NCBI RefSeq assembly: GCF_006538165.1
Contig: NZ_BDLU01000062.1
Coordinates: forward strand, 1-55,891
Reading direction: 5' to 3'
Length of the DNA: 55,891 bases
From: Komagataeibacter diospyri
GTDB lineage: Bacteria > Pseudomonadota > Alphaproteobacteria > Acetobacterales > Acetobacteraceae
Position numbers and translations under genes: made by a program. Shown piece after piece: positions 36,032 through 44,226 of the stretch; positions within the stretch are counted from its first letter, which is position 1; every line of letters starts with the position of its first letter. The notes below the pieces were generated by a model that was not told the origin of the DNA, did not search any database, and saw only the letters and a list, made by a program, of their open reading frames with translations.

Positions 36032-36744
36032 AACACGACGGCCCCATGGCTGAGGCGCAGTCGATCCTGCTCGTTGAGGACGCCCCGGAATTGCAAGGTG
36101 TAATGCGGCGTTATCTGGAACGGTGCGGCTACCGGGTTATCGTTGCGGGCAGTGTGGCGGAAATGCAGGAGGAATGGAGCGCCAGCCTGCCGGATCTCGT
36201 CCTGTGCGATATCAACCTGCCTGATGGCGACAGCCGGGAGGCAACGCGCAGGCTGCGCATACACGATCATGCGGCGCTGATTTTTGTCACCTCCCGCGAT
36301 GAGGTGGCCGACCGTATCCAGGCGCTTGACGGTGGTGGCGATGATTATGTGGTCAAACCGGTCATACTTGATGAACTTGCCGCAAGGGTGCGCAGCGTTC
36401 TGCGGCGCAGGGGCGGCAGGTCCTCTTTCCTGATGGTGGGGAACTGGCGTCTTGACCTTGTGCGCAAACAGCTTGTCTCCCCCGGGGGGGAGCAGGCATC
36501 AATGACGGCGGGGGAGTTTTCGCTGCTGATGGCGATGGGCGTATCGGTCGGGAATGTCGTGTCGCGTGACGTGCTGCTGGAGGCGATTGGCCGACGGGAG
36601 GACCGCGATGTCACCGCGCGCACGGTCGATACGTTGATAACGCGGCTGCGTCGGAAAATACCGCCGGCTGCCACGGCGCGGGATCTGCCGCGTCCGGTTA
36701 TCCGTACGGTGCGGCGCAGTGGATACCGTCTCGACCTTGTTTGA
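36028..36744 (+). CDS. OmpR-family response regulator
   Basis: This 238-residue protein has a receiver domain with acidic pair in ILLVEDAPE, phospho-acceptor Asp61 in LVLCDINLPD, conserved Thr in IFVTSRD and Lys in VVKPV. A C-terminal winged-helix domain contains LDLVRKQLVSPGG...FSLLMAMG and TVDTLITRLRRKI...RTVRRSGYRL. The ATG overlaps the kinase TGA (ATGA), and GGAAAAG is just upstream, so kinase and regulator are made together. The likely targets are the twin promoter modules at 32782 and 36797, one ahead of its own operon and one ahead of the autotransporter. Binding is inferred. Confidence 0.94.
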   Translation: MKHDGPMAEAQSILLVEDAPELQGVMRRYLERCGYRVIVAGSVAEMQEEWSASLPDLVLCDINLPDGDSREATRRLRIHDHAALIFVTSRDEVADRIQALDGGGDDYVVKPVILDELAARVRSVLRRRGGRSSFLMVGNWRLDLVRKQLVSPGGEQASMTAGEFSLLMAMGVSVGNVVSRDVLLEAIGRREDRDVTARTVDTLITRLRRKIPPAATARDLPRPVIRTVRRSGYRLDLV

Positions 36745-37239
36745 AAAAACGGCTGATATATCCGTCCAGTATGTAAAGTTCTCTGATCGGAACGACTTGT
36801 TAACGCAGGTTGACAAAACCGCCGTCTTTCCGGTTGTCACCATCCGCTGTCGCGGGCAGACTTCGCACATGAATTGACAGGATGCCCGCGCCGTAGACCG
36901 GATGCTGCCGGATGTGCGCGATGATCCCGGAACGACAGGGGTGTGGAATATGAAATTGAACAACTTTTCAAAAGTATAAGAAAAAATAAATTCATGGAAT
37001 GCTGTGTGCCCGAAGGCAGGGACATGGCAACCGCGTGAAGGGTGTCGGGATCGACCTGCGATGCCCTGTTTCATGCCTGTTTTTCATAAATTTGTTCCTG
37101 TCCAGAAATGATCTGGATTCATGTCCTGAAGTCAGGGACCGTACCGGACATAAAACGTTCCGATATTGCAACATAATATCGTTGGGAATGCGCGTTTTCC
37201 CCATCATTGCCAATGCGATGTCACCCAGGATTTGTCTTG
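36745..37239 (+). other. Leader region of the autotransporter gene
   Basis: 495 bp between the response regulator and autotransporter. The first 120 bp hold the promoter module; if it fires at about 36870, a leader of roughly 370 nt precedes ATG 37240, with several short frames but no convincing gene. The middle (36940-36995) is AT-rich. Confidence 0.5.
36797..36862 (+). promoter_or_regulatory. Promoter/operator module upstream of the autotransporter
   Basis: TTGTTAACGCAGGTTGACAA (36797-36816, one mismatch from a perfect palindrome), half site TTGTCAC at 36834 (37 bp after the start) and GCAGACT at 36856 (22 bp further). By my count 46 of 66 bases match the module at 32782 without gaps. Confidence 0.72.
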
Positions 37240-40200
37240 ATGCATAACAGCCCCTTTTCTGCCCGGGCCACCCGTTTTCCTGCGGGTGGTAACCCAGGGT
37301 CGTGCCCGCGCCTGCAACATGTCCTGCGTGCGGGTACCAGCCTGTCGCGTGTCGTGTCGTCTTCGCCATGGTCGGTTGCCATACTCGCAGCGTTTATCAG
37401 CACGGGCATGCCGCACATGGCCATGGGGCAGAGTGCCGGTGGAGTGGTTGCGTCGGCCGGTTATGGTGGCGTGGGCGGCGCCGGTGACGGTGGCGGTGGC
37501 GCTGGTGGTGGCTGGTCCGCCACTTCGCTGGATGGCGCGGGTGCCGCGTCGTCCGGCGGCGTGGGTGGTGCCGGGCATGACGGGCTGAGTCTTGGTGAGG
37601 AAAGTGGCGCGGGCGGCGTGGGCGGAGCCGTGGGCTCATCGGGAACCACGGCGCTGGACAATAGCTTCAACGCAGGTGGTGGCGGTGGCGGCGGGGCTGG
37701 TGCGGTTGAAAGCGCGGGTGCATCCGTTACGTCCTCCATCACGGGCGGCAGCGGCGGCAACGGCGGGAACAGCACCTGGAATGGCGGTGGCGGCGGTGGC
37801 GGTGGCGGCGGGGCCGGTGTCATTGCGACCGACAGCGTCACGGTTTCTGATGCCGTGACCGGCGGGGCCGGTGGGAATGGCGGTGCGGCAGGCGTCTCGA
37901 GCGAAGGCGGCGGCGGTGGCGGTGGCGGTGGCGGTGACGGCCTTGACCTGCTCGCCAGTGGGAACGCCACGACCACGCGCAGCACCAACAGCGCGAACAT
38001 TACCGGTGGCGCCGGTGGCACGGGTGGCGCGGGTCCAGGTGTCAGTGGCGCGGCCAACACGAATGGCGGCGGTGGTACCGGTGGCGTGGGCGTGGCCTTC
38101 ATGGGGCAGGGACTGAGCCTCGCCAACGCGGGGTCGATCACGGGCGGCGCTGGTGGCACGGGCGGGTCGGTCGGTGCCGGTGGTGTCGGTCTTGTCATGA
38201 TGGGCGGCGATACGGTGGACAACTCGGGGTCCATTAGCGGCGGGATGTCAGGTGATGGCATGACGCAGGCCGATGCGATCCTTGCCAACGGGGCTGGCAA
38301 CACCCTGCTTCTGGAGAGTGGTTCGACACTGTCGGGCAATGTTGAAATTGCCGCGTCCTCCGGTCTTGCCATCGCGCCAGAGGGCACGGACACACTGGCC
38401 AATGCCATTGTAATGGATGATGCGTCGTCCGCGCTGTCTTTTGCCAAAGGATCGGGCGACACGCTTGATGTTTCCGGCGTGATCTCCGGTGCGGGCACCG
38501 TTACGGTTGCGGACGGTGCGCATGTGGCCCTCAATGGTGCCAGTTCATACGCGGGGGGCACCACGATTGATGGCGGCAACCTGTCGATTTCGTCGGATTC
38601 CGCGTTGGGGAATACGGCAGGCGCCATCACCCTGACGAATAACGGAAGCCTGGAGACAACGGCAGATATCACGACCGCCCGCAACATCACGCTTGGTGCG
38701 GGCGGCGGGGAAATCAGCCCCGATGCGGGTACGACCCTGTCCGTGGCTGCGCCCGTCGGTGGCGCGGGTGGACTGACAATGGATGGAGCCGGGACACTGG
38801 TGCTGGAAGGCACCAATACCTATACCGGCATCACGACGATCAGTTCCGGGACGCTGGAACTCTCGGGTCTGGGTTCGATCGCGACATCAGGCGGGGTCGT
38901 GGATAACGGGACGCTCGATATTTCAGGTTCTTCCATATGGACGAACTCGATTACATCCCTTTCGGGTAACGGCACTGTAGCGTTGGGGCCAGAGGTGCTG
39001 GTGCTGACAGATGCCAGCGGAACATTCGATGGTGTCATCGCAGATGGCGGCGTGGCAGGGGGGGCTAGCGGAAACCTGAACCTGCAGGGCGGAACCGAAA
39101 CGCTGACGGGCGTCAATACCTATACGGGCGAGACGGAGATTTCGGCAGGAACGCTGGCGCTGGCAGGTTCCGGAAGTATTACGGCTTCCAGTCAGTTATT
39201 GATGGATAGCGGCAGCGTTTTTGATATCTCCGGCACATCCGCGGGTGCATCCGTCACGTCTGTCAGTGACGTGGGCGGTTCAATCGCACTGGGCGGCAAT
39301 ACCCTGACACTCGGGGCCGGTGCAAGGAATGTGGAATCGCCCGAGATTATCCTCGCCGGCGGTGTCGTTGGCGATGTGGTGAACGTGATTGTCGGTCCGG
39401 TCGTGGATGGCGGCATCAGTGGTGGCGTTGGGGGGGGACTGACCCTTACGAACCCGGATCCGTCAGGATCGGTCGTCGCGACTGTCATGAATGGAGAGAA
39501 TACCTATACCGGGGCGACGACGATCGAGACGGGAACCGCTCTGTTGCTTGCTTCGGGGAGCATGATGGGGATGCTTGACGATTCCCCGCAACAGGCCAGC
39601 ATCGCATCATCGAGCCGTGTGGTGGACAATGGTATACTTGATATCTCGCTCAATGGGATACTGACGTCCACCGGGACGGATGCAAACGGCGATGTCGATG
39701 ACACGGAACCGACGATTGCGACGTATTCCACTGCGATCACGTCGCTGGCCGGAAATGGCGTCGTGGCACTGGGTAGCCAGAACCTGCTGCTGACGAATGC
39801 ATCGGATACTTTTTCCGGCACAATTACCGATGACAGCATCTTCAATGAAGAGATGGACGCGCAGGGCGGCACAACCGGCGGTAGCCTGACGCTGGCGGGC
39901 GGGCATGAGACGCTGACGGGCGTCAATACCTATACAGGTGGGACCACGATCGAGGCTGGTACGCTGACCGGCACGACGGCGAGTTTCGGCAGTGGTGCGA
40001 TCGTGGATAACGGTACCCTGGATATCGACCAGTCAACCGATGGGACGCTGGCGAACCCCGTTTCGGGCACAGGCATGCTGGTCAAGGACGGAACGGGCAC
40101 GCTTACCATCTCGCAGGCCGAGGCCTATACCGGGGCCACGACGATCAACGCGGGCGCGCTGGCGCTGTCAGGGGATGGCAGCATCGCGACATCAGGCGCG

Positions 40201-42477
40201 GTTACGATCAATGGCGGCACATTCGATATTTCCGGCACCACGAACGGGACGTCGATTACCTCCCTGTCCGGCAATACAGGCGGCGCTGTATCGCTGGGGG
40301 AGGGAACCCTGACCCTGACCGATGCGGCGGGAAGCTTCGCGGGCACCATTTCAGGTACGGGTGGCGTGACGCTGGTCGATGGGCATGAGATGCTGACGGG
40401 CAACAACACCTATGCGGGCGGAACCACGATCGAGGCTGGTACGCTGACCGGCACGACGGGGAGTTTCGGCACCGGCGCCATCGTCGATAACGGCACGCTG
40501 GAACTCAGCCAGTCAACGGATGGTACGCTGACGAACGCGGTTTCGGGTACCGGTGCGCTGCTTGTTGACGGCACGGGCAACATGACGTTGTCCGGCGTGA
40601 ACAGCTACACGGGTGGCACGACGCTTGCCGCGGGGGTGCTGACGGTTGCCAATGCCTCGGCCCTAAGCACGGGCGCGCTGAACATGGCGCAGGGCACGGC
40701 CCTGAATTTCGGTGCGGACGGACTGGTGCTGGCGAATGCGGTTATCCTGAACGGTGACCCCACCGTAAATGTGACCAGCGGTCAGGACACCCTGTCGGGC
40801 GTGCTCTCCGACGGTACGTCGCCGGGTGATCTGGTCAAGACCGGGGCGGGAACACTGGTCCTTTCGGGGGACAGCACCTATAGCGGCGGAACCGAAATCG
40901 CGGATGGCACGCTGGAAGTCGATGGCAGCATCGTCAGCCCTGTCGTTGCGGATGCGGGCACCACCCTGGCGGGCACCGGCACTGTGGGTGACACGACCAT
41001 TGCCTCGGGGGCGACACTCTCGCCGGGGAATGGTGGCGATGCGATGGGAACCATGACCGTCCGGGGAAACCTGACGATGGCCACAGGGTCGAATTACGTG
41101 GTCAACCTGTCCGAGGACGGCGCGCATGACCTGGTTTCAGTGCAGGGCAAGGCCACACTGGAAGGTGGCACCGTCCACGGCATCGCGGCGGATGGCGGCT
41201 GGAGCACGAATGTCCGTTACACAATTCTCAGTGCCACTGACGGCGTGACGGGGAAATTCTCATCCGTTACCTCGAACCTTGCCTTCCTCACCCCGACCCT
41301 GACCTACGATGCGGATGACGTCTATCTGCTGCTGGGGCGCAATACGGTCAGTTTTGCTTCCGTCGGGGATACACGCAACGAACGAGCCGTTGGTGGCGCG
41401 ATGGATACTGTAAGCGGCGGCCCGCTGTACAATGCATTGGTCCAGACGGATGCCACCACCGCGCGTCATGCCCTGAGCGGCCTGTCGGGAGAACTGCATG
41501 CCTCTGCCCGTACGGCGCTGATCCAGGACAGCTATTATATTCGCGATGCGGCGATAGAACGCCTGCGTGGCGCGGATTGCGAGCGTGGCGCAGCCAGTGG
41601 CATGAAAACGGCATCCACCAACGGGCAGCGGACCGACGGGGCCTGCCGGTCGGAACATGCGGCGTTATGGATGCAGGCCTATGGATCATTCGGGCATAAT
41701 GCGGGCGATGGGAATGCGTCGGGCATGGGCCATTCGGTCGGCGGGTTCGTGCTGGGTGCGGATGCGCCGGTGCTGGGCTGGCATGTCGGCGGGCTGATCG
41801 GATATGGCCATTCCACCTTCGACAGCGCCGGGGTCTCGTCCTATGGGCACAGCAGCAATGTCAGCCTTGGCGGCTATGCCGGGACGCATTGGGGACGCCT
41901 GGCGCTGCGTATGGGCGCGACCTATACGTGGGACATGCTGTCCATGACCCGCAATGTGCGCTTTACCGGATTTTCCGACCGGTTGAGCAGCCGCTATAAC
42001 GGGGGCACCGCGCAGGCGTTCGGGGATCTTGGCTACCGCCTTGATGCGGGACCGGTGGGGATCGAGCCGTTTGCCGATATCGCCTATGTCAACCTGCATA
42101 CGGACCGTTTTGCAGAACATGGCGGTGGCGCTGCGCTTGTCGGGCGGGCGATTGATACGGGGGTGACCTATTCAACCTTCGGGGCGCGCTTCTCCTCCAG
42201 TTTTCATGCCGGCGGTGTGGTGCTGATGCCCAATGCAATGCTGGGATATCGCCATGCGTTCGGCCTGACCACGCCGACTTCGCGTGAGGCCTTCATGTCC
42301 GGCGGCAATGCGTTTGAAGTGGCCGGGGTGCCGCTGGCCCAGGATACCGCGGTGATCAAACTTGGCCTGCGTGCGAAACTCAGCCGGGTTCTCGATATCG
42401 GCCTGTCCTATATCGGGCAGTATGGCCGCCGTTCCGTGGATAGCGGGCTGACGGGGAACATCCGGGTGAAATTCTGA
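37240..42477 (+). CDS. Giant type Va autotransporter, AIDA-like, with Gly-rich and PATR passenger
   Basis: This 1745-residue surface protein has a long signal region ending near HMAMGQSA (residue about 65), a Gly-rich low-complexity part (about 70-320), then a beta-helix passenger with about nine autotransporter-associated beta-strand repeats (GVNTYTGGTTIEAGTL type). A C-terminal beta-barrel (about 1475-1745, from ALWMQAYGSFGHNAG to IRVKF with terminal Phe) follows. The passenger would be exported through its own barrel and probably mediates adhesion or aggregation. ATG 37240 is chosen (AGGA upstream); TTG 37207 is less likely. No protease catalytic triad is evident. It follows a two-component pair that shares its promoter module. 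Confidence 0.92.
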   Translation: MHNSPFSARATRFPAGGNPGSCPRLQHVLRAGTSLSRVVSSSPWSVAILAAFISTGMPHMAMGQSAGGVVASAGYGGVGGAGDGGGGAGGGWSATSLDGAGAASSGGVGGAGHDGLSLGEESGAGGVGGAVGSSGTTALDNSFNAGGGGGGGAGAVESAGASVTSSITGGSGGNGGNSTWNGGGGGGGGGGAGVIATDSVTVSDAVTGGAGGNGGAAGVSSEGGGGGGGGGGDGLDLLASGNATTTRSTNSANITGGAGGTGGAGPGVSGAANTNGGGGTGGVGVAFMGQGLSLANAGSITGGAGGTGGSVGAGGVGLVMMGGDTVDNSGSISGGMSGDGMTQADAILANGAGNTLLLESGSTLSGNVEIAASSGLAIAPEGTDTLANAIVMDDASSALSFAKGSGDTLDVSGVISGAGTVTVADGAHVALNGASSYAGGTTIDGGNLSISSDSALGNTAGAITLTNNGSLETTADITTARNITLGAGGGEISPDAGTTLSVAAPVGGAGGLTMDGAGTLVLEGTNTYTGITTISSGTLELSGLGSIATSGGVVDNGTLDISGSSIWTNSITSLSGNGTVALGPEVLVLTDASGTFDGVIADGGVAGGASGNLNLQGGTETLTGVNTYTGETEISAGTLALAGSGSITASSQLLMDSGSVFDISGTSAGASVTSVSDVGGSIALGGNTLTLGAGARNVESPEIILAGGVVGDVVNVIVGPVVDGGISGGVGGGLTLTNPDPSGSVVATVMNGENTYTGATTIETGTALLLASGSMMGMLDDSPQQASIASSSRVVDNGILDISLNGILTSTGTDANGDVDDTEPTIATYSTAITSLAGNGVVALGSQNLLLTNASDTFSGTITDDSIFNEEMDAQGGTTGGSLTLAGGHETLTGVNTYTGGTTIEAGTLTGTTASFGSGAIVDNGTLDIDQSTDGTLANPVSGTGMLVKDGTGTLTISQAEAYTGATTINAGALALSGDGSIATSGAVTINGGTFDISGTTNGTSITSLSGNTGGAVSLGEGTLTLTDAAGSFAGTISGTGGVTLVDGHEMLTGNNTYAGGTTIEAGTLTGTTGSFGTGAIVDNGTLELSQSTDGTLTNAVSGTGALLVDGTGNMTLSGVNSYTGGTTLAAGVLTVANASALSTGALNMAQGTALNFGADGLVLANAVILNGDPTVNVTSGQDTLSGVLSDGTSPGDLVKTGAGTLVLSGDSTYSGGTEIADGTLEVDGSIVSPVVADAGTTLAGTGTVGDTTIASGATLSPGNGGDAMGTMTVRGNLTMATGSNYVVNLSEDGAHDLVSVQGKATLEGGTVHGIAADGGWSTNVRYTILSATDGVTGKFSSVTSNLAFLTPTLTYDADDVYLLLGRNTVSFASVGDTRNERAVGGAMDTVSGGPLYNALVQTDATTARHALSGLSGELHASARTALIQDSYYIRDAAIERLRGADCERGAASGMKTASTNGQRTDGACRSEHAALWMQAYGSFGHNAGDGNASGMGHSVGGFVLGADAPVLGWHVGGLIGYGHSTFDSAGVSSYGHSSNVSLGGYAGTHWGRLALRMGATYTWDMLSMTRNVRFTGFSDRLSSRYNGGTAQAFGDLGYRLDAGPVGIEPFADIAYVNLHTDRFAEHGGGAALVGRAIDTGVTYSTFGARFSSSFHAGGVVLMPNAMLGYRHAFGLTTPTSREAFMSGGNAFEVAGVPLAQDTAVIKLGLRAKLSRVLDIGLSYIGQYGRRSVDSGLTGNIRVKF
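39901..40020 (+). repeat. Intragenic direct repeat, copy A
   Basis: Pairs with 40381-40500 exactly 480 bp downstream, in frame. The core CCACGATCGAGGCTGGTACG and flanking bases are identical over more than 35 bp. It encodes one beta-helix repeat unit (GGTTIEAGTLTGTT). Confidence 0.8.
40381..40500 (+). repeat. Intragenic direct repeat, copy B
   Basis: Second copy of the autotransporter unit at 39901. The 480-bp spacing is a whole number of codons, so recombination between copies would delete or add 160 residues in frame. Confidence 0.8.
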
Positions 42478-42544
42478 TCTTTTCCGGCATATGGGAACGG
42501 TGTGCCCCATTGCCGGACAGGTTGGAGAGTGTTGGGGAAAAATC

Positions 42545-43198
42545 ATGAAAAGAACGACCGCGCTGGTCGTTGTCCTTGCCTCGGGGATGATGGGCTGGGG
42601 CGTGGCCCACGCCGAGCGGGCGCGTTCGGGCAAAAATGCCGGGTCAACTAACGTGGCGGCGGCGCCTTCGGCACCCCCGGTGGAAACCGGGGTGAAAGCC
42701 GCACCCGCCATGGAAACCCTGTCACAGACATCGGGCCCATGGCTTGCCCGCTGCCTGTATCCACATGGGGGCACCAGTGGTCCGGCGTTATGCACCGTAC
42801 AGCAGCGACTGGTTGCGCAGAACGCGCGGAAACAGCCGGTCGTGATGGGTGCGGTGACATTCAGCCGGGAACGCGCGGCGGGGGCATCCTCGCTCGGGCC
42901 TTATACGCTGATGGTGGAACTGCCGCAGGGGCTGGCGCTTGGGAAGCCCGCGACAATCGCGGTGGATGGTGGGGTGGCGATCCCGCTGTCATGGATGACC
43001 TGCATGGGGGCGGAATGCATTGCGAACCATCCCGCGCTTTCCGATGCGGTCCTGGCGGAATTCGGTCATGGCAAGACCGCGCACCTGCGGTTCACTGCGC
43101 TGCATGGCAGGGACATAACGCTGGAACTGACGCTGAGGGATCTTGATACGGCCATGGCGACCCTTGCCGGATGGGCAGGCAGGAAAGGCACGATGTAG
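42545..43198 (+). CDS. IalB-family (invasion-associated locus B) secreted protein
   Basis: This 217-residue exported protein has a signal peptide MKRTTALVVVLASGMMGWGV ending AHA. A low-complexity linker is followed by an IalB-type domain: WLARCLYP, ALCTVQQRL, SWMTCMGAECIA and a C-terminal amphipathic part. The four cysteines in the mature part probably form disulphides in the periplasm. IalB proteins are found in many alphaproteobacteria as periplasmic or surface factors of unclear mechanism. It starts 67 bp after the autotransporter stop on the same strand, so the two are probably co-expressed; a chaperone-like or accessory role for the passenger is a hypothesis. Confidence 0.8.
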   Translation: MKRTTALVVVLASGMMGWGVAHAERARSGKNAGSTNVAAAPSAPPVETGVKAAPAMETLSQTSGPWLARCLYPHGGTSGPALCTVQQRLVAQNARKQPVVMGAVTFSRERAAGASSLGPYTLMVELPQGLALGKPATIAVDGGVAIPLSWMTCMGAECIANHPALSDAVLAEFGHGKTAHLRFTALHGRDITLELTLRDLDTAMATLAGWAGRKGTM

Positions 43199-43283
43199 AG
43201 CATTTCTGTTTTTTGAAGAAGGTTCTCCACAGGAGTTTCCAGATGCGTGGACACACTCTGTGACGGCACACTATTTCTGGAAT

Positions 43284-43520
43284 ATGAACACATTTACTTT
43301 TGATGATGGAGCTTTCGGGCATCTGCTGACGCTCCGTCAGGCCCGGGAAAGAGCTGGAATCGCGCGGACAACCGTTTATCGACGCATCAAGGAAGGCACT
43401 TTCCCGGCATCCGTTCGGCCAGGTAGCCAGTGTTCGTTGACGTTCCAGCGACCTGATAGCCTGGATGGAAGTTCTACCGACTGGCACTTCGCCCGCAGCT
43501 CTGAAGCCTTCAAGAAAGAG
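43284..43520 (+). pseudogene. Decayed AlpA-family phage/island regulator
   Basis: The frame from ATG 43284 reads LLTLRQARERAGIARTTVYR, then RIKEGTFPASVRPGS, the helix-turn-helix start of AlpA regulators. The conserved continuation is found in another frame about 20 bp later as RSSDLIAWMEVLPTGTSPA, where the normally conserved Trp codon before it reads TGA. A frameshift around 43420-43435 plus the stop show the gene is broken. AlpA proteins activate integrase genes of mobile elements. The open frame continues to 43697 without recognisable content. It lies 330 bp from the tRNA-Arg 3' end. Confidence 0.65.
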
Positions 43521-43849
43521 GTCAGTCCACTACCGGGCGATAACGCGCCGTGCTGCAAAATGTTGGGCGCGGCTATAACTCGCTTCGACCCTGTCTCGCG
43601 AAGAATGGGTCAGCATCATATCGATCATTGGTCTGTCAGACGGTCTTCGTTCATTCATGATCGTCAAGCAGGACGACCGGAAGCCGTGCAGGGCTGAAGA
43701 CAGCTATATCCCCCCACTTTCCAAACCGGAGCCCCAGGCGATCCCTCCAGATGACGCGGATTGGGGAGGGCGGACAGGACTCGAAACATGAAAAAATGGC
43801 AGATCAAAGCCAGTTTCGGGACCAACTGGAACGGTTTGGGAGTGTATGT

Positions 43850-44151
43850 TGGTGTCCGCGGCGGGATTCGAACCCACGGCCCCAGGATTCATACCACTTC
43901 GGCTTTCACCGCCGCCATAGGGGTATGGCGTTCGTGGTCTGGACTGTCCCTTCACCATAAACCGCATGCGGTTGACAGGTGCTGCCCATCCAGTCTCTAC
44001 ACCTTGCCGGAAAACCGGCCTTGGCTCGGGATTGGCACGGCAATTGCCAGAGCGTTCCCCGAATTTGAGCAGATCCGCCACGTGGTTTCCCGTCGTGACG
44101 CCCAATTGCAAACCAGGAATCCTGTGCTCTATCCGGCTGAGCTACGCGGAC
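43850..44151 (-). tRNA. tRNA-Arg (anticodon CCT) interrupted by a group I intron
   Basis: Exons 44115-44151 (37 nt) and 43850-43889 (40 nt) join to a 77-nt tRNA. The acceptor is GTCCGCG/CGCGGAC with CCA encoded, the D arm contains GCTCAGCCGGATAGAGC, the anticodon stem is CAGGA/TCCTG around loop TTCCTAA, and the T arm is GTGGGTTCGAATCCCGC. The CCT anticodon ends the 5' exon. The 3' end faces the AlpA remnant and the accessory block, a common integration geometry. Self-splicing introns at this tRNA are known from other alphaproteobacteria. Confidence 0.95.
43890..44114 (-). ncRNA. Group I self-splicing intron (IC3-like) in tRNA-Arg(CCT), 225 nt
   Basis: The 5' exon ends in U and the intron ends in G (44114 to 43890). 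The internal guide GGG (44103-44101) can pair with exon CCU, giving the U.G splice-site pair. Core elements are visible: P2 CGTCAC/GTGGCG, joining CTCAAATTCGGGGAA, the GAGCCAAG element, AAGGTGTAGAGACT (P7 5' strand) and TATGGTGAAGGGACAGTCC (P7 3' strand). P6 can form from GGCCGG/CCGGC. The layout follows the compact Azoarcus tRNA-Ile intron closely. No homing endonuclease frame is inside. Confidence 0.93.
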
Positions 44152-44226
44152 ACACCCGATTTTTCTAAACGAGGCCGTGCAACGCGGCAAGATGTTTCAC
44201 GAACAGGAAGGGAATATTTTCGTTCC

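Noticed and set aside
37440..38250. CRISPR-like array or transposon repeats in the Gly-rich region
   Set aside because: The repeats are codon-level glycine runs without regular spacers, inside one open frame.
37461..38816. 451-aa proline-rich minus-strand frame opposite the autotransporter
   Set aside because: It is produced by the Gly-codon (GGT/GGC) runs of the real gene; the translation is Pro/Ala/Val only.
43850..44168. Plus-strand open frames across tRNA-Arg
   Set aside because: These read through the tRNA and its intron and have no protein-like content.
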